Positions 24,640 through 36,320 of a stretch of 64,000 nt of DNA are shown here, in pieces. Location of the stretch: assembly GCF_051020985.1 (NCBI RefSeq), contig NW_027475140.1, positions 124,001-188,000 on the forward strand, given 5' to 3'. Source of the stretch: Nomia melanderi (Eukaryota > Arthropoda > Insecta > Hymenoptera > Halictidae). Every line of letters begins with the position of its first letter. Positions within the stretch are counted from its first letter, which is position 1. The notes under the pieces are model-generated. The model was not told where the DNA came from. It was given only the letters and a program-made list of their open reading frames with translations, and did not search any database. The translations under genes and the position numbers were made by a program.

Positions 24640-26270
24640 ATATCACCAGATATATATTGGATTTTTCCCGTACCCTGAGTGTCCGGCCCCATGAGACGGT
24701 GGTTTTCTCGGCCCCTGGTGGTCCTAGGTCGTTCCCGCTGCACAGATGCATGCGCCAGGGCCTCGTGCAGATAATTCCCTTTGGCTTATTGCGCTATCTC
24801 TAATAGCGCCCGAGATATCACCAGATATATATTGGATTTTTCCCTGACCCTGAGTGTCCGGCCCCATGAGACTGCGGTTTTCTCGGCCCCTGGTGGTCCG
24901 AGGTCGTTCCCGCTGCACACATTCATGCGCCAGGGCCTCCTACAGACAATGCACTTTGATTTATTGCTCTATCTGTAATAGCACCCGAGATATCACCAGA
25001 TATATATTGGATTTTCCCCTGACCCTGAGTGTCCGGCCCCATGAGACTGTGGTTTTCTCGGCCCCTGGTGGTCCGAGGTCGTTCCCGCTGCACAGATTCA
25101 TGCGCCAGGGCCTCCTACAGACAATGCACTTTGATTTATTGCGCTATCTGTTATAGCACCCGAGATATCACCAGATATATATTGGATTTTACACTGACCC
25201 TGAGTGTCCGGCCCCATGAGACTGTGGTTTTCTCGGCCCCTGGTGGTCCGAGGTCGTTCCCGCAGCACAGATTCATGCGCCAGGGCCTCCTACAGACAAT
25301 GCACTTTGATTTATTGCGCTATCTGTAATAGCACCCGAGATATCACCAGATCTATATTGGATTTTCCCCTGACCCTGAGTGTCCGGCCCCATGAGACTGT
25401 GGTTTTCTCGGCCCCTGGTGGTCCGAGGACGTTCCCGTTGCACAGATTCATGCGCAAGGGCCTCCTGCAGATAATTCACTTTGGTTTATTGCGCTATCTG
25501 TAATAGCACCCGAGATATCACCAGATCTATATTCGATTTTCCCCTGACCCTGAGTGTCCGGCCCCATGAGACTGTGGTTTTCTCGGCCCCTGGTGGTCCG
25601 GGGTCGTTCCCGTTGCACAGATTCATGCGCCAGGGCCTCCTGCAGATAATTCACTTTGGTTTATTGCGCTATCTCTAATAGCACCCGAGATATCACCAGA
25701 TATATATTGGATTTTTCACTGACCCTGAGCGTCCGGCCCCATGAGACGGTCGTTTTCTCGGCCCCTGGTGGTCCGAGGTCGTTCCCGCTGCACAGGTTCA
25801 TGCGCCAGGGTCTCCTACAGACAATGCACTTTGATTTATTGCGCTATCTGTAATAGCACCCGAGATATCACCACATATATATTGGATTTTTCCCTGACCC
25901 TGAATGTCCGGCCCCATGAGACTGCGGTTTTCTCGGCCCCTGGTGGTCCGAGGTCGTTCCCGCTGCACACATTCATGCGCCAGGGCCTCCTACAGACAAT
26001 GCACTTTGATTTATTGCTCTATCTGTAATAGCACCAGAGATATCACCAGATATATATTGGATTTTCCCCTGACCCTGAGTGTCCGGCCCCATGAGACTGT
26101 GGTTTTCTCGGCCCCTGGTGGTCCGAGGTCGTTCCCGCTGCACAGATTCATGCGCCAGGGCCTCCTACAGACAATGCACTTTGATTTATTACGCTATCTG
26201 TAATAGCACCCGAGATATCACCAGATATATATTGGATTTTTCCCTGACCCTGAGTGTCCGGCCCCATGAG
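24640..26270 (+). repeat. 10-monomer HOR unit, copy 2
   Basis: This is the second copy of the 1,750-bp unit, with scattered substitutions (TTTTCCCGTACCC near 24,665, CCCGCAGCACAG near 25,263, ATATTCGATTTTCC near 25,532). It breaks near 26,270, where GACTGTGCTTTTC replaces the expected GACGGCGGATGTC. Confidence 0.8.
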
Positions 26271-26970
26271 ACTGTGCTTTTCTCGGCCCCTGGTGGTCCG
26301 AGGTCGTTCCCGCTGCACAGATTCATGCGCCAGGGCCTCCTACAGACAATGCACTTTGATTTATTGCGCTATCTGTTATAGCACCCGAGATATCACCAGA
26401 AATATATTGGATTTTACCCTGACCCTGAGTGTGCGGCCCCATGAGACGGTCGTTGTCTCGGCCCCTGGAGGTCCGAGGACGTTCCCGCTGCACAGATTCA
26501 TGCGCCAGGGCCTCCTACAGGTAATGCACTTTGATTTATTGCGCTATCTGTAATAGCAGCCGAGATATCACCAGATCTATATTGGATTTTCCCCTGACCC
26601 TGAGTGTCCGGCCCCATGAGACTGTGGTTTTCTCGGCCCCTGGTGGTCCGAGGACGTTCCCGTTGCACAGATTCATGCGCAAGGGCCTCCTGCAGATAAT
26701 TCACTTTGGTTTATTGCGCTATCTGTAATAGCACCCGAGACATCACCAGATATATATTGGATTTTTCCCTTACCCTGAGTGTCCGGCCCCATGAGACGGT
26801 GGTTTTCTCGGCCCCTGGTGGTCCTAGGTCGTTCCCGCTGCACAGATGCATGCGCCAGGGCCTCCTGCAGATAATTCCCTTTGGCTTATTGCGCTATCTC
26901 TAATAGCGCCCGAGATATCACCAGATATATATTGGATTTTTCCCTGACCCTGAGTGTCCGGCCCCATGAG
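26250..26970 (+). repeat. Block V copy 2
   Basis: This is the copy of 22,400-23,120 at 22 monomers. Private changes include CAGAAATATATTGG near 26,400 and GTGTGCGGCCCC near 26,430; both recur near 30,950-30,990. Confidence 0.75.
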
Positions 26971-27636
26971 ACTGTGGTTTTCTCGGCCCCTGGTGGTCCG
27001 AGGTCGTTCCCGCTGCACAGATTCATGCGCCAGGGCCTCCTACAGACAATGCACTTTGATTTATTGCGCTATCTGTAATAGCACCCGAGATATCACCAGA
27101 TCTATATTGGATTTTCCCCTGACCCTGAGTGTCCGTCCCCATGAGACTGTGGTTTTCTCGGCCCCTGGTGGTCCGAGGTCGTTCCCGCTGCACAGATTCA
27201 TGCGCCAGGGCCTCCTACAGACAATACACTTTGATTTATTGCGCTATCTGTTATAGCACCCGAGATATCACCAGATATATATTGGATTTTTCCCTGACCC
27301 TGAGTGTCCGGCCCCATGAGACGGTGGTTTTCTCGGCCCCTGGTGGTCCGAGGTCGTTCCCGCTGCACAGATTCATGCGCCAGGGCCTCCTACAGACAAT
27401 GCACTTTCATTTATTGTTCTATCTGTAATATAACCCGAGATATCACCAGAAATATATTGGATTTTTCCCTGACCCTGAGTGTCCGGCCCCATGAGACGGT
27501 TGTTGTCTCGGCCCCTGGTGGTCCGAGGTCGTTCCCGCTGCACAGATTCATGCGCCAGTGTCTCCTGCAGACAATGCACTTTGATTTATTGCGCTATCTG
27601 TAATAGCACCCGAGATATCACCAGATCTATATTGGA
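26960..27636 (+). repeat. Block Y copy 1 (recurs 23 monomers downstream)
   Basis: Rare variants GTGTCCGTCCCCATG, ACAATACACTTTG, TTATTGTTCTATC with TGTAATATAACCC, and GACGGTTGTTGTC occur in the same order at about 30,985-31,661 (offset 4,025 bp). Each is otherwise rare or absent, so a block copy is well supported. Confidence 0.8.
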
Positions 27637-27639
27637 TTT

Positions 27640-28490
27640 TTCCCTTACCCTGAGTGTCCGGCCCCATGAGACGGTGGTTTTCTCGGCCCCTGGTGGTCCT
27701 AGGTCGTTCCCGCTGCACAGATGCATGCGCCAGGGCCTCGTGCAGATAATTCCCTTTGGCTTATTGCGCTATCTCTAATAGCGCCCGAGATATCACCAGA
27801 TATATATTGGATTTTTCCCTGACCCTGAGTGTCCGGCCCCATGAGACTGCGGTTTTCTCGGCCCCTGGTGGTCCGAGGTCGTTCCCGCTGCACACATTCA
27901 TGCGCCAGGGCCTCCTACAGACAATGCACTTTGATTTATTGCTCTATCTGTAATAGCACCCGAGATATCACCAGATATATATTGGATTTTCCCCTGACCC
28001 TGAGTGTCCGGCCCCATGAGACTGTGGTTTTCTCGGCCCCTGGTGGTCCGAGGTCGTTCCCGCTGCACAGATTCATGCGCCAGGGCCTCCTACAGACAAT
28101 GCACTTTGATTTATTGCGCTATCTGTTATAGCACCCGAGATATCACCAGATATATATTGGATTTTACACTGACCCTGAGTGTCCGGCCCCATGACACTGT
28201 GGTTTTCTCGGCCCCTGGTGGTCCGAGGTCGTTCCCGCTGCACAGATTCATGCGCCAGGGCCTCCTACAGACAATGCACTTTGATTTATTGCGCTATCTG
28301 TTATAGCACCCGAGATATCACCAGATATATATTGGATTTTACACTGACCCTGAGTGTCCGGCCCCATGAGACTGTGGTTTTCTCGGCCCCTGGTGGTCCG
28401 AGGTCGTTCCCGCTGCACAGATTCATGCGCCAGGGCCTCCTACAGACAATGCACTTTGATTTATTGCGCTATCTGTAATAGCACCCGAGA
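27640..28490 (+). repeat. Block matching 32,540-33,390 at 28 monomers
   Basis: The order is GGTCCTAGG with CCTCGTGCAG, CTGCACACATTC, and then three similar monomers, two of them with TGTTATAGC followed by TTTTACACTGACC. It recurs 4,900 bp downstream. The paired TGTTATAGC/TTTTACACTGACC monomers at 28,000-28,350 indicate a one-monomer duplication absent from the 23-25 kb relatives. Confidence 0.72.
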
Positions 28491-29049
28491 TATCACCAGA
28501 TCTATATTCGATTTTCCCCTGACCCTGAGTGTCCGGCCCCATGAGACTGTGGTTTTCTCGGCCCCTGGTGGTCCGGGGTCGTTCCCGTTGCACAGATTCA
28601 TGCGCCAGGGCCTCCTGCAGATAATTCACTTTGGTTTATTGCGCTATCTCTAATAGCACCCGAGATATCACCAGATATATATTGGATTTTTCACTGACCC
28701 TGAGCGTCCGGCCCCATGAGACGGTCGTTTTCTCGGCCCCTGGTGGTCCGAGGTCGTTCCCGCTGCACAGGTTCATGCGCCAGGGTCTCCGACAGACAAT
28801 GCACTTTGATTTATTGCGCTATCTGTAATAGCACCCGAGATATCACCACATATATATTGGATTTTTCCCTGACCCTGAATGTCCGGCCCCATGAGACTGC
28901 GGTTTTCTCGGCCCCTGGTGGTCCGAGGTCGTTCCCGCTGCACACGTTCATGCGCCAGGGCCTCCTACAGACAATGCACTTTGATTTATTGCTCTATCTG
29001 TAATAGCACCAGAGATATCACCAGATATATATTGGATTTTCCCCTGACC

Positions 29050-29224
29050 CTGAGTGTCCGGCCCCATGAGACTGTGGTTTTCTCGGCCCCTGGTGGTCCG
29101 AGGTCGTTCCCGCTGCACAGATTCATGCGCCAGGGCCTCCTACAGACAATGCACTTTGATTTATTGCGCTATCTGTAATAGCACCCGAGATATCACCAGA
29201 TATATATTGGATTTTTCCCTGACC
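29050..29224 (+). repeat. Representative 175-bp monomer
   Basis: This copy lies very close to the commonest base at each position and can serve as a reference unit. It has about 52% G+C and eight CpG sites. It holds one EcoRV site (GATATC) in a conserved GAGATATCACCAGATATAT segment. Two 5-bp inverted repeats are visible: CTCGG at 29,082-29,086 with CCGAG at 29,098-29,102, and TATCT at 29,170-29,174 with AGATA at 29,188-29,192. It is the non-PstI type (CTACAGACAATGC, then CTGTAATAG). No open frame, pol III box pair or CENP-B box is present. Confidence 0.9.
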
Positions 29225-29399
29225 CTGAGTGTCCGGCCCCATGAGACGGTGGATGTCTCGGCCCCTGATGGTCCGAGACCCTTCCCGCTGCACAGATTCA
29301 TGCGCCAGGGCCTCCTGCAGATAATTCCCTTTGGCTTATTGCGCTATCTCTAATAGCGCCCGAGATATCACCAGATATATATTGGATTTTTCCCTGACC

Positions 29400-30650
29400 C
29401 TGAGTGTCCGGCCCCATGAGACTGTGGTTTTCTCGGCCCCTGGTGGTCCGAGGTCGTTCCCGCTGCACAGATTCATGCGCCAGGGCCTCCTACAGACAAT
29501 GCACTTTGATTTATTGCGCTATCTGTTATAGCACCCGAGATATCACCAGATATATATTGGATTTTACCCTGACCCTGAGTGTCCGGCCCCATGAGACGGT
29601 CGTTGTCTCGGCCCCTGGAGGTCCGAGGACGTTCCCGCTGCACAGATTCATGCGCCAGGGCCTCCTACAGGTAATGCACTTTGATTTATTGCGCTATCTG
29701 TAATAGCACCCGAGATATCACCAGATCTATATTGGATTTTCCACTGACCCTGAGTGTCCGGCCCCATGAGACGGTGGTTTTCTCGGTCCCTGGTGTTCCG
29801 AGGTCGTTCCCGCTGCACAGATTCATGCGCCAGGGCCTCCTACAGACAATGCACTTTGATTTATTGCGCTATCTCTAATAGCACCCGAGATATCACCAGA
29901 TATATATTGGATTTTCCCCTGACCCTGAGTGTCCGGCCCCATGAGACTATGGTTTTCTCGGCCCCTGGTGGTCCGAGGTCGTTCCCGTTGCACAGATTCA
30001 TGCGCCAGGGCCTCCTGCAGATAACTCACTTCGGTTTATTGCGCTATCTCTAATAGCACCCGAGATATCACCAGATATATATTGGATTTTTCCCTGACCC
30101 TGAGTGTCCGGCCCCATGAGACGGTGGTTTTCTCGGCCATTGGTGGTCCGCGGTCGTTCCCGCTGCACAGATTCATGCGCCAGGGCCTCCTGCAGATAAT
30201 TCACTTTCGTTTATTGCGCTATCTCTAATAGCACCCGAGACATCACCAGATATATATTGGATTTTTCCCTTACCCTGAGTGTCCGGCCCCATGAGACGGT
30301 GGTTTTCTCGGCCCCTGGTGGTCCTAGGTCGTTCCCGCTGCACAGATGCATGCGCCAGGGCCTCCTACAGGTAATGCACTTTGATTTATTGCTCTATCTG
30401 TAATAGCACCCGAGATATCACCAGATATATATTGGATTTTCCCCTGACCCTGAGTGACCGGCCCCATGAGACTGTGGTTTTCTCGGCAGCTGGTGGTCCG
30501 AGGTCGTTCCCGCTGCACAGATTCATGCGCCAGGGCCTCCTACAGACAATGCACTTTGATTTATTGCGCTATCTGTAATAGCACCCGAGATATCAGCAGA
30601 TATATATTGGATTTTTCACTGACCCTGAGTGTCCGGCCCCATGAGACGGT
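29400..30650 (+). repeat. Block X copy 1 (recurs 24 monomers downstream)
   Basis: This aligns with 33,600-34,850 at 4,200 bp. Shared variants include TTTTCCACTGACC, GGTCCCTGGTGTTCC, GACTATGGTTTTC, ATAACTCACTTCGG, TCTCGGCCATTGG, GAGTGACCGGCCCC and TCGGCAGCTGGTGG. An internal tract at about 30,298-30,372 is discordant and looks converted. Confidence 0.82.
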
Positions 30651-30984
30651 CGTTTTCTCGGCCCCTGGTGGTCCGCGGTCGTTCCCGCTGCACAGATTCA
30701 TGCGCCAGGGCCTCCTGCAGATAATTCACTTTGGTTTATTGCGCTATCTCTAATAGCACCCGAGATATCACCAGATATATATTGGATTTTACCCTGACCC
30801 TGAGTGTCCGGCCCCATGAGACTGTGCTTTTCTCGGCCCCTGGTGGTCCGAGGTCGTTCCCGCTGCACAGATTCATGCGCCAGGGCCTCCTACAGACAAT
30901 GCACTTTGATTTATTGCGCAATCTGTTATAGCACCCGAGATATCACCAGAAATATATTGGATTTTACCCTGACCCTGAGTGTGC

Positions 30985-31661
30985 GGCCCCATGAGACGGT
31001 CGTTGTCTCGGCCCCTGGTGGTCCGAGGTCGTTCCCGCTGCACAGATTCATGCGCCAGGGCCTCCTACAGACAATGCACTTTGATTTATTGCGCTATCTG
31101 TAATAGCACCCGAGATATCACCAGATCTATATTGGATTTTCCCCTGACCCTGAGTGTCCGTCCCCATGAGACTGTGGTTTTCTCGGCCCCTGGTGGTCCG
31201 AGGTCGTTCCCGCTGCACAGATTCATGCGCCAGGGCCTCCTACAGACAATACACTTTGATTTATTGCGCTATCTGTTATAGCACCCGAGATATCACCAGA
31301 TATATATTGGATTTTTCCCTGACCCTGAGTGTCCGGCCCCATGAGACGGTGGTTTTCTCGGCCCCTTGTGGTCCGAGGTCGTTCCCGCTGCACAGATTCA
31401 TGCGCCAGGGCCTCCTACAGACAATGCACTTTGATTTATTGTTCTATCTGTAATATAACCCGAGATATCACCAGAAATATATTGGATTTTTCCCTGACCC
31501 TGAGTGTCCGGCCCCATGAGACGGTTGTTGTCTCGGCCCCTGGTGGTCCGAGGTCGTTCCCGCTGCACAGATTCATGCGCCAGTGTCTCCTGCAGACAAT
31601 GCACTTTGATTTATTGCGCTATCTGTAATAGCACCCGAGTTATCACCAGATCTATATTGGA
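30985..31661 (+). repeat. Block Y copy 2
   Basis: This is the second copy of 26,960-27,636. It differs at a handful of sites such as GCCCCTTGTGGTCC near 31,363 and CCGAGTTATCACC near 31,638. Confidence 0.78.
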
Positions 31662-31974
31662 TTTTCCCCTGACCCTGAGTGTCCGGCCCCATGAGACTGT
31701 GGTTTTCTCGGCCCCTGGTGGTCCGAGGACGTTCCCGTTGCACAGATTCATGCGCAAGGGCCTCCTGCAGATAATTCACTTTGGTTTATTGCGCTATCTT
31801 TAATAGCACCCGAGATATCACCAGATCTATATTGGATTTTCCCCTGACCCTGAGTGTCCGGCCCCATGAGACTGTGGTTTTCTCGGCCCCTGGTGGTCCG
31901 GGGTCGTTCCCGTTGCACAGATTCATGCGCCAGGGCCTCCTGCAGATAATTCACTTTGGTTTATTGCGCTATCT

Positions 31975-33195
31975 GTAATAGCACCCGAGATATCACCACA
32001 TATATATTGGATTTTTCCCTGACCCTGAATGTCCGGCCCCATGAGACTGCGGTTTTCTCGGCCCCTGGTGGTCCGAGGTCGTTCCCGCTGCACACATTCA
32101 TGCGCCAGGGCCTCCTACAGACAATGCACTTTGATTTATTGCTCTATCTGTAATAGCACCAGAGATATCACCAGATATATATTGGATTTTCCCCTGACCC
32201 TGAGTGTCCGGCCCCATGAGACTGTGGTTTTCTCGGCCCCTGGTGGTCCGAGGTCGTTCCCGCTGCACAGATTCATGCGCCAGGGCCTCCTACAGACAAT
32301 GCACTTTGATTTATTGCGCTATCTGTAATAGCACCCGAGATATCACCAGATATATATTGGATTTTTCCCTGACCCTGAGTGTCCGGCCCCATGAGACGGC
32401 GGATGTCTCGGCCCCTGATGGTCCGAGATCCTTCCCGCTGCACAGATTCATGCGCCAGGGCCTCCTGCAGATAATTCCCTTTGGCTTATTGCGCTATCTC
32501 TAATAGCGCCCGAGATATCACCAGATATATATTGGATTTTTCCCTTACCCTGAGTGTCCGGCCCCATGAGACGGTGGTTTTCTCGGCCCCTGGTGGTCCT
32601 AGGTCGTTCCCGCTGCACAGATGCATGCGCCAGGGCCTCGTGCAGATAATTCCCTTTGGCTTATTGCGCTATCTCTAATAGCGCCCGAGATATCACCAGA
32701 TATATATTGGATTTTTCCCTGACCCTGAGTGTCCGGCCCCATGAGACTGCGGTTTTCTCGGCCCCTGGTGGTCCGAGGTCGTTCCCGCTGCACACATTCA
32801 TGCGCCAGGGCCTCCTACAGACAATGCACTTTGATTTATTGCTCTATCTGTAATAGCACCCGAGATATCACCAGATATATATTGGATTTTCCCCTGACCC
32901 TGAGTGTCCGGCCCCATGAGACTGTGGTTTTCTCGGCCCCTGGTGGTCCGAGGTCGTTCCCGCTGCACAGATTCATGCGCCAGGGCCTCCTACAGACAAT
33001 GCACTTTGATTTATTGCGCTATCTGTTATAGCACCCGAGATATCACCAGATATATATTGGATTTTACACTGACCCTGAGTGTCCGGCCCCATGAGACTGT
33101 GGTTTTCTCGGCCCCTGGTGGTCCGAGGTCGTTCCCGCTGCACAGATTCATGCGCCAGGGCCTCCTACAGACAATGCACTTTGATTTATTGCGCT
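31975..33195 (+). repeat. Copy of 24,100-25,320 at 45 monomers (7,875 bp)
   Basis: Shared order: the CTGAATGTCCGG/CACACATTC monomer, GCACCAGAGATATC, the GACGGCGGATGTC with CCTGATGGTCCGAGATCC monomer, the GGTCCTAGG with CCTCGTGCAG monomer, then CACACATTC and TGTTATAGC monomers. It is the longest-range copy seen in the middle of the window. Confidence 0.75.
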
Positions 33196-33599
33196 ATCTG
33201 TTATAGCACCCGAGATATCACCAGATATATATTGGATTTTACACTGACCCTGAGTGTCCGGCCCCATGAGACTGTGGTTTTCTCGGCCCCTGGTGGTCCG
33301 AGGTCGTTCCCGCTGCACAGATTCATGCGCCAGGGCCTCCTACAGACAATGCACTTTGATTTATTGCGCTATCTGTAATAGCACCCGAGATATCACCAGA
33401 TCTATATTGGATTTTCCCCTGACCCTGAGTGTCCGGCCCCATGAGACTGTGGTTTTCTCGGCCCCTGGTGGTCCGAGGACGTTCCCGTTGCACAGATTCA
33501 TGCGCAAGGGCCTCCTGCAGATAATTCACTTTGGTTTATTGCGCTATCTGTAATAGCACCCGAGATATCACCAGATCTATATTCGATTTTCCCCTGACC

Positions 33600-34850
33600 C
33601 TGAGTGTCCGGCCCCATGAGACTGTGGTTTTCTCGGCCCCTGGTGGTCCGAGGTCGTTCCCGCTGCACAGATTCATGCGCCAGGGCCTCCTACAGACAAT
33701 GCACTTTGATTTATTGCGCTATCTGTTATAGCACCCGAGATATCACCAGATATATATTGGATTTTACCGTGACCATGAGTGTCCGGCCCCATGAGACGGT
33801 CGTTGTCTCGGCCCCTGGAGGTCCGAGGACGTTCCCGCTGCACAGATTCATGCGCCAGGGCCTCCTACAGGTAATGCACTTTGAGTTATTGCGCTATCTG
33901 TAATAGCACCCGAGATATCACCAGATCTATATTGGATTTTCCACTGACCCTGAGTGTCCGGCCCCATGAGACGGTGGTTTTCTCGGTCCCTGGTGTTCCG
34001 AGGTCGTTCCCGCTGCACAGATTCATGCGCCAGGGCCTCCTACAGACAATGCACTTTGATTTATTGCGCTATCTCTAATAGCACCCGAGATATCACCAGA
34101 TATATATTGGATTTTCCCCTGACCCTGAGTGTCCGGCCCCATGAGACTATGGTTTTCTCGGCCCCTGGTGGTCCGAGGTCGTTCCCGTTGCACAGATTCA
34201 TGCGCCCGGGCCTCCTGCAGATAACTCACTTCGGTTTATTGCGCTATCTCTAATAGCACCCGAGATATCACCAGATATATATTGGATTTTTCCCTGACCC
34301 TGAGTGTCCGGCCCCATGAGACGGTGGTTTTCTCGGCCATTGGTGGTCCGCGGTCGTTCCCGCTGCACAGATTCATGCGCCAGGGCCTCCTGCAGATAAT
34401 TCACTTTCGTTTATTGCGCTATCTCTAATAGCACCCGAGACATCACCAGATATATATTGGATTTTTCCCTTACCCTGAGTGTCCGGCCCCATGAGACTGC
34501 GGTTTTCTCGGCCCCTGGTGGTCCGAGGTCGTTCCCGCTGCACACATTCATGCGCCAGGGCCTCCTACAGACAATGCACTTTGATTTATTGCTCTATCTG
34601 TAATAGCACCCGAGATATCACCAGATATATATTGGATTTTCCCCTGACCCTGAGTGACCGGCCCCATGAGACTGTGGTTTTCTCGGCAGCTGGTGGTCCG
34701 AGGTCGTTCCCGCTGCACAGATTCATGCGCCAGGGCCTCCTACAGACAATGCACTTTGATTTATTGCGCTATCTGTAATAGCACCCGAGATATCAGCAGA
34801 TATATATTGGATTTTTCACTGACCCTGAGTGTCCGGCCCCATGAGACGGT
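33600..34850 (+). repeat. Block X copy 2
   Basis: This is the second copy of 29,400-30,650. Private changes: TACCGTGACCATGAG near 33,769, TTTGAGTTATTG near 33,881 and GCGCCCGGGCC near 34,203. Confidence 0.8.
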
Positions 34851-36320
34851 GGTTTTCTCGGCCCCTGGTGGTCCTAGGTCGTTCCCGCTGCACAGATGCA
34901 TGCGCCAGGGCCTCCTGCAGATAATTCCCTTTGGCTTATTGCGCTATCTCTAATAGCGCCCGAGATATCACCAGATATATATTGGATTTTTCCCTGACCC
35001 TGAGTGTCCGGCCCCATGAGACTGCGGTTTTCTCGGCCCCTGGTGGTCCGAGGTCGTTCCCGCTGCACACATTCATGCGCCAGGGCCTCCTACAGACAAT
35101 GCACTTTGATTTATTGCTCTATCTGTAATAGCACCCGAGATATCACCCGATATATATTGGATTTTCCCCTGACCCTGAGTGTCCGGCCCCATGAGACTGC
35201 GGTTTTCTCGGCCCCTGGTGGTCCGAGGTCCTTCCCGCTGCACGGAATCATGCGCCAGGGCCTCCTACAGACAATGCACTTTGATTTATTGCGCTATCTG
35301 TAATAGCATCCGAGATATCACCAGATATATATTGGATTTTTCCCTGACCCTGAGTGTCCGGCCCCATGAGACGGTGGATGTCTCGGCCCCTGATGGTCCG
35401 AGATCGTTCCCGCTGCACAGATTCATGCGCCAGGGCCTCCTGCAGACAATTCACTTTGGTTTATTGCGCTATCTCTAATAGCACCCGAGATATCACCAGA
35501 TATATATTGGATTTTTCCCCGACCCTGAGTGTCCGGCCCCATGAGACTGTGGTTTTCTCGGCCCCTGGTGGTCCGAGGTCGTTCCCGCGGCACAGATTCA
35601 TGCGCCAGGGCCTCCTACAGACAATGCACTTTGATTTATTGCGCTATCTGTAATAGCACACGAGATATCACCATATTTATACTGGATTTTCCCCTGACCC
35701 TGAGTGTCCGGCCCCATGAGACTGTGGTTTTCTCGGCCTCTCGTGGTCCGAGGTCGTTCCCGCTGCACAGATTCATGCGCCAGGGCCTCCTACAGACAAT
35801 GCACTTTGGTTTATTACGCTATCTCTAATAGCACCCGAGATATCACCAGATATATACTGGATTTTCCCCTGACCCTGAGTGTCCGGCCCCATGAGACGGT
35901 GGTTGTCTCGGCCCCGGGTGGTCCTAGGTCGTTCCCGCTGCACAGATTCATGCGCCAGGGCCTCCTACAGACAATGCACTTTGATTTATTGCGCTATCTG
36001 TAATAGCACCCGAGATATCACCAGATCTATATTGGATTTTCCCCTGACCCTGAGTATCCGGCCCCATGAGACTGTGGTTTTTTCGGCCCCTGGTGGTCCG
36101 AGGTCGTTCCCGCTGCACAGATTCATGCGCCAGGGCCTCCTGCAGATAATTCACTTTGGTTTATTGCGCTATCTCTAATAGCACCCGAGATATCACCAGA
36201 TATATATTGGATTTTCCCCTGACCCTGAGTGTCCGGCCCCATGAGACTGTGGTTTTCTCGGCCCCTGGTGGTCCGAGGTCGTTCCCGCTGCACAGATTCA
36301 TGCGCCAGGGCCTCCTACAG
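34825..36320 (+). repeat. Block Z copy 1 (recurs at +4,026 bp)
   Basis: This matches 38,851-40,346; the offset is 23 monomers plus one base, because a 176-bp monomer lies between. Shared markers: CACGGAATCATG, TAGCATCCGAG, GGTGGATGTCTCG with CCTGATGGTCCGAGATCG, CCCGCGGCACAG, CTCGTGGTCCGAGG, the SmaI/AvrII-type CCCCGGGTGGTCCTAGG monomer and GAGTATCCGG with TTTTTTCGG. Confidence 0.84.

Noticed and set aside
29050..29224. tRNA- or 5S-derived repeat with pol III boxes
   Set aside because: GAGGTCGTTCCCGC only loosely resembles a B box, no A box is correctly spaced, and no 5S internal control region is visible.
29050..29224. TATA-like promoter in GATATATATTGG, one per monomer
   Set aside because: It is a short AT-rich match expected in such a segment; nothing nearby supports transcription initiation.
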